The position numbers were made by a program, and so were the translations under genes. A stretch of 64,000 nt of DNA from Bifidobacterium bohemicum DSM 22767. Lineage in GTDB: Bacteria; Actinomycetota; Actinomycetes; Actinomycetales; Bifidobacteriaceae. Below are positions 58,063-64,000 of the stretch, piece by piece. The stretch is taken from positions 434,001-498,000 of the forward strand of contig NZ_JGYP01000002.1 in the NCBI RefSeq assembly GCF_000741525.1. The letters run 5' to 3'. Each line of letters begins with the position of its first letter. Within the stretch, counting starts at the first letter, position 1. The notes beneath the pieces were generated by a model that saw only the letters and a program-made list of their open reading frames with translations, did not search any database and had not been told where the DNA came from.

Positions 58063-58212
58063 TGTGTCCTCCGTTCCATGACATCGGGTCGCCATGCCGC
58101 TACGCAGACGACGAGCAGACTATTGATTACGAGAAACGTTGCTCCTCTATTATCGACCGAAACCCTTTTCCCTGCGGTATTCCATATGACGAAAACGACA
58201 ATGTCTACCATG

Positions 58213-58241
58213 TTGAAAATGTTCTGCGTACCATGTATGTA
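58213..58241 (+). promoter_or_regulatory. Promoter of the CdaR-type regulator gene
   Basis: TTGAAA (58213-58218), 17 bp, TATGTA (58236-58241), 28 bp before the start codon, in the divergent region shared with gudD. Confidence 0.6.
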
Positions 58242-58268
58242 TAGACAGCATCAGGGTAGGAGGAACGA

Positions 58269-59417
58269 ATGGACATCGACCCGAAGATCGCTGAAGAAAT
58301 CGTAGCCAACATAAAGGGTGTGTTACGTCATGAAATAAACCTGTTCGACACCTCCGGCACCATCATCGCAAGCACCGACAAGACCCGCATCGGCACAGGC
58401 CACGATGGCGCCCGTATGGCCGTACGGCTCAAACGCACGGTACCTATCGACAATGAGCATCAATTCAAAGGCGCCAAGAACGGAATCAACGTGCCCGTTT
58501 TGCTCAATGATTCGGTCGTCGCGGTCATCGGCATCACCGGATCGCGCAACGAGGTAGAACCCTTCGGCAACATCATCAAGAAGATGACCGAGATTCTCAT
58601 CAGAGAAAATGTCGAACAAGTTACCAGATTCGACCAGCGCATGATGATGTCCAATCTCATCAACATGCTCACCACTCGGCGAGATGATCCCGGGCTGGTC
58701 GACTATCTCTCATCCATGCTTGGCATCGACCTGACGCATCAACGTTGGACGGCGGTCGGAAGACTCCGTGGCGATAATCCGGCGTTTTCGCCGCAGGAGC
58801 GCTTCTACAGCACGCTCATGGATCGCTTTCAGGGTATGCCACAAAGTCTGTTCTCGGTCAACACCCGAGAAATCTGTATGTTGCTCGATCCCGCGGACGT
58901 CAACGACCCGATTCCCACATTACGGCTGCTGCAGCACGATATGGAGGGGCTCGGCGTCTCGGCCGTCTTCGCGACCGGCAACTTACGAGAGACCTCATAT
59001 TGTTGGAAAAGCTACGACGAAGCGCAGCGAAGCGCCGATTGGTTGCTGTTCTCCGACAAAAAAACAATCGCTTCCTACAACGAACTTGATTTTGGCCTAC
59101 TTGTCTCATCCATGTCACAGGACGCCGCACACCATTTCGTCGACCGCGTCTTCAACGGGCTGACCGAGGAACAGATAGACGAGTTCCATTCTATTTTCGA
59201 GGCTTACAGCCGTCACAACGGCAGTATTATACACGCAGCAGACGAGTTGTTCCTTCATAAAAACACCCTGCAGAATAGGCTCAACAGAATCGCCGCCGTA
59301 ACCGGATACAACCCTCGAACACTCAAGGACTACACCATCCTCGACATGGCTTTCACCCTGCATGATTATCTGCGGTTCCGGGCCTCATCGCAAGCTTCTC
59401 GCACTTCAAAGACCTGA
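58269..59417 (+). CDS. cdaR: CdaR-type sugar diacid regulator
   Basis: 382 residues from ATG at 58269 with AGGAGG six bases upstream. The N-terminal sugar-diacid recognition domain (about residues 1-135) has the family features DTSGTIIASTDKTRIGT and VIGITGSRNEVEPFGNIIKK. A middle region of GGDEF-like PucR type follows. The C-terminal PucR helix-turn-helix is NGSIIHAADELFLHKNTLQN and then RLNRIAAVTGYNP. CdaR proteins activate glucarate, galactarate and glycerate genes in response to the diacids. It is divergent from gudD, the usual place for the regulator. Confidence 0.93.
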   Translation: MDIDPKIAEEIVANIKGVLRHEINLFDTSGTIIASTDKTRIGTGHDGARMAVRLKRTVPIDNEHQFKGAKNGINVPVLLNDSVVAVIGITGSRNEVEPFGNIIKKMTEILIRENVEQVTRFDQRMMMSNLINMLTTRRDDPGLVDYLSSMLGIDLTHQRWTAVGRLRGDNPAFSPQERFYSTLMDRFQGMPQSLFSVNTREICMLLDPADVNDPIPTLRLLQHDMEGLGVSAVFATGNLRETSYCWKSYDEAQRSADWLLFSDKKTIASYNELDFGLLVSSMSQDAAHHFVDRVFNGLTEEQIDEFHSIFEAYSRHNGSIIHAADELFLHKNTLQNRLNRIAAVTGYNPRTLKDYTILDMAFTLHDYLRFRASSQASRTSKT

Positions 59418-59492
59418 CGTTTCGCTAGACAAATTTTCGCAACTCGGTTCGACCCCTTATACCAAGGCAAAACCGTCCGACTCCGATGACAA

Positions 59493-59559
59493 AACGGCTG
59501 TGCAAGACCCCCGACATCCGCCTATATCACGGATTCACCGACAGTCCGGCACAGCCGTT
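59493..59559. terminator. Bidirectional hairpin between cdaR and the transporter gene
   Basis: AACGGCTGTGC (59493-59503) pairs perfectly with GCACAGCCGTT (59549-59559), in the gap between two convergent genes. Confidence 0.55.
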
Positions 59560-59604
59560 CATACAATCGCCAAGACAAACACACGCCTTAACGACACGTC
59601 CTTA

Positions 59605-60945
59605 TCAAGCCCATAAAGGCTTGGGAAGGAACACACCCGCAACAACACCGAAGACCACCAACAGAATATTGATGCCCCAGAGCTTCCAGAATGTGAACTT
59701 GATGTATTCGTCCATGGAGATACCATCCAAATCGGTGGCGATATAGAGCTGTGGTTGTGCAATTACGGAAATCATGGCACCGAAGTTCATGAAGAGTGTG
59801 AGCACCACGACCTCGAGCGGCACGCCATACTTGACCGAGAATGCGCCGATAAGCGGCACTAGGGCATAGTACCAAGTGTCATTGGTGAACAGAAGCATGA
59901 GCGGCGTGGCAAACAGCGCAACGATGAGGTAGAAGTAAGGTCCAAGAGGCGCGGGAACAATGGCCATAAGGGCCTTGACCATCGCATCAAGCATGCCGCT
60001 TTCCTGCATGACTCCAATGACGACGCCGGAAAGTAGCACGGCAGGTGCAACAGGGAAGAGCGAGGAGGCATATTTCTTGAGCAGCTTGTTCTGCTGATCC
60101 TGATCGTGGAAGTTGATGGCGAGCGCCACCACCAGGCCAAACGCGAAGACGTAATATTGCGGCACGGTTTGGAAAGCGATGAGCATGAAGATCAGGAAGG
60201 CGGTGAGCAACAGGTTCCAGCCGAACATGTTGTGACGGGTTAGCTCTGTGTCCTTGAACTGTGCGAGCAGCTCCTCGTTGCTGATGCTGACCTTCTGATC
60301 ACCACCTTTGTTCTTGGCACGCAGACCGAAGTAGACGGCTATCACCAAGAGGACAACGATCACGAAAATCTGGGCGGGCATAAACTTAAGGAAGAGTTTG
60401 GTCGAGGCGCCCTTCTCATTGATCAGGCTTGCAGCTCTGAGCATTCGGGGGTTCCAAGGGGTGTTGCTCATGATAAGAATCGCCACGGAGACGATGAATG
60501 GCAGGACACGCTTGTCGATATGGAACCTCTGATACAGAGGCAAAAGCAGGGGGATGGTGATGAGGTACACCGACGTGACCGAACCATCGAGCTCGCAGAT
60601 GCAGGCGACGATCACCGTGATCATGCAGATGATCGGCGCCGAAATCTTGACATGGCGCAGAATCGCCTTGACGATGTCGTCGAACAGACCGGTATCGGCC
60701 ATCAACATGAAGTAGGGCAAGGAGAACATCATCATGAGGGTGATGCTATAGGTCTTGCCGACACCAGCCTCGATCCATTTGCCGATGACCGCGAAATTGC
60801 TGCTATGCGTTATAAGGAGCGCTATGAACGCCGAGATAATCGGAATCACCGAAAATGCTAGCAGGATGCTCATTTTCTTCTTCAACAGAACGACGGTGAT
60901 GATAATCATCGTCGCAAAGCCGAGTAATGCCAACCAGATGTTCAC
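59605..60945 (-). CDS. CitMHS-family carboxylate:cation symporter, probable sugar-diacid uptake
   Basis: 446 residues from GTG at 60945. Twelve or so hydrophobic segments. Family-like blocks: MMMFSLPYFMLMADTGLFDD, CELDGSVTSVYLITIPLLLP and SNTPWNPRMLRAASLI, arranged as in the CitM/CitH citrate-metal transporters, with the second half repeating the pattern (NDTWYYALVPLIG). It lies convergent to cdaR at the edge of the diacid island, so glucarate or galactarate is the likely substrate; citrate or another di/tricarboxylate cannot be excluded. Confidence 0.8.
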   Translation of the reverse strand: MNIWLALLGFATMIIITVVLLKKKMSILLAFSVIPIISAFIALLITHSSNFAVIGKWIEAGVGKTYSITLMMMFSLPYFMLMADTGLFDDIVKAILRHVKISAPIICMITVIVACICELDGSVTSVYLITIPLLLPLYQRFHIDKRVLPFIVSVAILIMSNTPWNPRMLRAASLINEKGASTKLFLKFMPAQIFVIVVLLVIAVYFGLRAKNKGGDQKVSISNEELLAQFKDTELTRHNMFGWNLLLTAFLIFMLIAFQTVPQYYVFAFGLVVALAINFHDQDQQNKLLKKYASSLFPVAPAVLLSGVVIGVMQESGMLDAMVKALMAIVPAPLGPYFYLIVALFATPLMLLFTNDTWYYALVPLIGAFSVKYGVPLEVVVLTLFMNFGAMISVIAQPQLYIATDLDGISMDEYIKFTFWKLWGINILLVVFGVVAGVFLPKPLWA

Positions 60946-61285
60946 TTCAAGTTACCTTCCCATTCGGGCATCCCCTCACTGCACGCAAAGACAATGTACA
61001 TGGGGGGAAGCGAATTTCATCTCTTTATTTCCACTTTGAACGCAAACATTTCTCATACATTAGAATCGTAAGTTCACGCATCGGATTCAAGAGCCTGAAG
61101 CACAGCATTTGCATGACCGAATTTGACGCAAAATAGTATGTGGAACAAACTTGGAGGTAAGTCCTATCATTAGGATAATGAGTGCCGAGCAACCTGCCAC
61201 GTTATTCATCGGTCGGCGTCGTGACCATCGGCAAATCCTTACGGACACAGGGACGGCGCATGGCAACAACAAGGAAGTGTCACCC
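60946..61285. other. Divergent intergenic region between the transporter and GNAT genes
   Basis: 340 bp. Open frames exist but have no recognisable features. Promoters for both genes must lie here; none is convincing by eye. Confidence 0.35.
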
Positions 61286-61714
61286 ATGATTAGACCAGCA
61301 ACCAATGCAGATCTCAAATCGATTTACAACATCGTCAGCGAATCCAGTCCGTGCGAGTTGGACTACCAGATGTTCGCACGCACCTATCTCAGCCAACTCG
61401 AGAACTTCGACCACAAGCTCGGCGTCTGCGAGGAGAACGGCGAGATTGTAGGATTCGTCGGCGTCCTGTGCACTTGGCAGCTCTACATGGGCGCACGAGT
61501 TGCAGAAATCAAGGATCTCGCCGTCGCCAAAGCGCACCAAGACCATGATGTTCGCGACCAGCTACTCGCTTGGGCGGAAGGTGTCGCCCACGACACCGGA
61601 TGCGGACGGATCAGCATGTGTTCAGTGCTCAAGCATGAGGAAAGTCACGAATTCTACGAAAAGCACGGATTCAAGAAGATCTTCTACCGTTTCGACAAGA
61701 ATATCGAAGAGTAG
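61286..61714 (+). CDS. GNAT family N-acetyltransferase (PhnO-like)
   Basis: 142 residues from ATG at 61286 (MIRPATNADLKSIYNIVSES) with AAGGAAG upstream; a longer open frame from 61151 has no family content. The central strand-loop-helix VAEIKDLAVAKAHQDHDVRD followed by QLLAWAEGVA corresponds to the acetyl-CoA site, although the usual Gly-rich QxxGxG reads HQDHDVRD. The C-terminal block SVLKHEESHEFYEKHGFKK is typical. It resembles aminoalkylphosphonate acetyltransferases (PhnO) most, but no phn genes are nearby, so the substrate is open. Confidence 0.8.
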   Translation: MIRPATNADLKSIYNIVSESSPCELDYQMFARTYLSQLENFDHKLGVCEENGEIVGFVGVLCTWQLYMGARVAEIKDLAVAKAHQDHDVRDQLLAWAEGVAHDTGCGRISMCSVLKHEESHEFYEKHGFKKIFYRFDKNIEE

Positions 61715-62186
61715 GCGGCGTGATTCGTGCATTCGATTAACCATGCCAGACGAACTTGCGACTGACCAATACTGACTCATAAGGTAATCCCCAACATCTG
61801 AGCGATTCTATGTTGATGGGGACGAAATGGACGACATCATCCTCATCAACATAGAAAGCCCTAAATGGCAGACAAAGCCATACACCTGACCGGACGCAGG
61901 TGGCTTCCCATATAAGCCTGCCCATAATGTTGTCTATTTCAGGTGAATAAAAAAAACTCCACGCTGGCATACAGCAAATTACGGCTCACCAGCATCCTGA
62001 AGAATCATGCCTCCACGCCATTCGGCTGACCGACTTGTGCCACGAGTCGGTCAATCATGCAACAAATTCGTCGTATTCTCCCGACGACAGACTTGGAATG
62101 GTCGATATACTAAAAATTCAGCGGAAAAGGAAGCTGTAGACAACGATAGACCCACGCCGTGGATAAGTAACAGCCATCGCAATTTT
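61715..62186. other. About 470 bp with no firm gene
   Basis: A minus-strand frame at 61737-61970 (77 codons, WSFFYSPEIDNIMGRLIWEA) is aromatic-rich and could be a gene fragment, but has no ribosome site or recognised family. Confidence 0.35.
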
Positions 62187-64000
62187 TCAAGAATGACGAG
62201 AACCACAAGCAATGGCAGATTTGCGGCGCACAGACGCAGCGCCCCAAGCAAAGACGACGGCAACAACGGCGAGAAGCGCGCGGCGGAGCCATTCAATCGG
62301 GGCCTGGCCGCCGGTTTTCGGCAGGGCCGAGACCGTCGGCTGTCGTCACATCCAACGCGACGACAGCTGTGACATTCGGATGGCCAGCCCCCACCCCGGT
62401 CGAGGCAATGACGTCCGCGCCCGGAACGTCCGAGGCCTGTATCTGCGCATCTCCCCTAGGAAGCACCCCCTTGAGGAATGGGCAACGTAAATTTACCGGC
62501 ATCATTGGGGTCCGCACTCGCGGCCGAACACGTCGCGCCGTCAACGCTCGCCACCCCACCCGAACACATCAACGTCGTGGAGGCCGGCGACGAGCCGCCC
62601 GGTCAAGTGACCTTCACCATGAAACTCGTCTCGCCCACACGGTGCGTGGCGTCAGACGAACTGTAGACCGCGCCGGAAACCGTACGCACGGATTTGTCGA
62701 ACGAAAGATTCGTGGGTACCGGCGCCACCACATCCACCATCCTGGTCGGGAATGTGGTCGACATCGCCGAAACCCCGTCGGCCGTGGTCGTCAAACTTTG
62801 CTCTGAACGTATAGCCTGCCCCTAGGCCTACCAAATCGTCCGCAGCAACGAACCTGCCGGCACCGTCCCGCTCACCTTCAACGACTCGGTCAGCCCGCCC
62901 ACGCCGGCCACACGCACCACATCCGTCACCGAAGCCTGCGGCAACGGCTTTCACACCAAGTAGAGAGTTGTATCGACAACATCCAACGGCAGAAATACTT
63001 GTTGACAGAAACCATATTCCGGCGAATTCACATTCTTGCTTGGACTCCGGCCCACCGCACGATAACCCGGACGCGAGAGCCCGTTGGCAGATGGCAATGT
63101 CTGCTGCGACAACGGGAACGAACCCGCTATGCGCCCCGGCGCGGTACCCGAGTCACCGTCGATATCAAAGGAAACAGAAGTCGGCGAAACCAGCAATACC
63201 ATACCACGTAAGAACCGATGGATGGTGATATGACGTACCATTCACTGGCCCGTTCCAAATGCCATCTTCCCCAATCCACGTACGATTATCTGCACCCAAT
63301 CCCGTAAAGTCGACAACTTGATGTGGTGCCAGACGAAAAACCTTAACGACTTCGGTGTAGTGAACATAGAATTCGTCGTCGGATTACCCGATGTAGAGAT
63401 TCCCGACAGATCAACCCACAATAGCCCATTGCACTGGTAAAACATGTAATCCATGTTTTTGACATTCCGCGTATGCCACCGAGCCGTATTCACCGATGAC
63501 AGCAGGTAGCAATCATGAAACATACTGTTCAGACGTTGGACCGACGACAGATTTCAGCTAGACAAATCCAACGACACCAGCGAATGGCATTCTCCAAACA
63601 TCCAATCAGCCGTATAAAGGTTTGAAACATCCCAACGCTCCAAACCGACTGTCTTGGCCAACTTTGTGTCCATGTGGAACATGCCGCCCATGCCGTTCAC
63701 ATCAGTGTCTATTGAGACATCAAGATTACCGACGTCTGCATATGTCAGGTTCGAAAGACCATAAAACAGCCTCCAACAGTGTCGATCTTTGACCGAGCCG
63801 GAGACCACGAGTTTTGTTACCGACTGGTCCATATACCACGGTGTCAAAGTGTATGGGGTAGGTGGATCGGGCAAATATCCATAGCTCGATAACTCGGGAC
63901 CGTGCCACTTTTAAATCGAGAACGCATTCACCGGTGCTCGCTTCCTGATCGATATCCCACACTAACGTGTCACTACCGACAGTCCACCGCTGATCAACCA
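62187..64000 (-). pseudogene. BspA-type LPKTG-anchored surface protein, decayed (copy 2), 5' end beyond the window
   Basis: Read from the right edge: WDIDQEASTGECVLDL, a frame change, then YMDQSVTKLVVSGSVKD and BspA-type repeats (LERWDVSNLYTADWMFGECH). A TGA follows at 63554-63556, where Trp is usual (SLDLSS, stop, NLSSVQRLNSMFHDC), then ARWHTRNVKNMDYMFYQCNG. Further frame breaks occur at about 63242, 62950 and 62650. A segment TTFPTRMVDVVAPVPTNLSF matches copy 1 (TYPTRMMVDVVAPVF). The end is TVSALPKTGGQAPIEW, a hydrophobic helix and VRRK, stop at 62187. Gene parts are in the same order as in copy 1. Confidence 0.7.
62248..62340. repeat. 93-bp direct repeat, copy 2 (LPKTG anchor region)
   Basis: Matches 48146-48238 at 90 of 93 positions in the same orientation, about 14 kb away. 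Confidence 0.9.

Noticed and set aside
61737..61970. 77-codon minus-strand frame
   Set aside because: No ribosome site and no recognised family; kept only as a remark on the gap.

Overview
The window (64 kb, GC-rich, about 60 percent by eye) looks like a chromosomal segment of a Bifidobacterium, most likely from the B. longum/breve group. The signs are actinobacterial RpoB and RpoC of bifidobacterial length, the class III nrdD-nrdG pair of an anaerobe, xseA-xseB, tRNA-Arg(CCU), and a complete PFNA-type cluster (Ser/Thr kinase, FN3 protein, MoxR ATPase, DUF58 protein, transglutaminase-like protein, PP2C phosphatase), which is known from bifidobacteria. The species is an inference; no rRNA lies in the window.

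Layout. 1-3527 (-): 5' part of a very large two-ATPase acyl-CoA dehydratase activase, running off the left edge. 3.5-5.9 kb: an AbiEi/DUF559-like gene framed by two tandem arrays of about 61-bp hairpin units. 5.9-9.3 kb (-): nrdD-nrdG behind a pair of NrdR-type boxes. 9.4-12.9 kb (-): secreted-peptide gene (interrupted by an in-frame TGA), three ABC permeases and an ABC ATPase, with a 10-bp-period repeat array before the ATPase gene. 13.1-23.0 kb: housekeeping and repair genes (xseA, xseB, a membrane EEP-family protein, tRNA-Arg, solo vsr, a Gfo/Idh/MocA oxidoreductase, a Nudix hydrolase) and a PLD-helicase-DUF3427 gene split by an in-frame TGA. 23.1-38.6 kb: the PFNA cluster, overlapping by 4 bp at most junctions, then a variant-LRR gene and a convergent FHA gene. 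38.9-46.7 kb (-): rpoB-rpoC.

46.9-51.5 kb is a gene graveyard: an ImmA/IrrE-DUF4411 toxin-antitoxin fossil, a BspA/InlB-type LPKTG surface protein with several frameshifts and a homopolymeric C/G tract, a broken HigBA-type module, and a further sortase-signal remnant. 51.9-60.9 kb is a sugar-diacid (D-glucarate/galactarate type) catabolic island: an enolase-superfamily enzyme, GarR-like reductase, GarK glycerate kinase, a DapA-family aldolase/dehydratase, glucarate dehydratase (frameshifted near its C-terminus), a divergent CdaR-type regulator and a CitMHS-family transporter. The predicted route is diacid uptake, dehydration to 5-keto-4-deoxyglucarate, cleavage to pyruvate plus tartronate semialdehyde, reduction to glycerate, and phosphorylation into lower glycolysis. 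61.3 kb carries a PhnO-like GNAT gene. The right edge is a second decayed copy of the LPKTG surface protein, sharing a 93-bp near-identical anchor segment with the first.

Most notable items: the hairpin arrays around the DUF559-type gene; the 10-bp-phased repeat array in the ABC/peptide locus; a transglutaminase-fold protein in the PFNA cluster that lacks all three catalytic residues; and the glucarate island with a DapA-type enzyme where GarL would be expected. Starts, domains and families were judged by eye from sequence; no database search was run.
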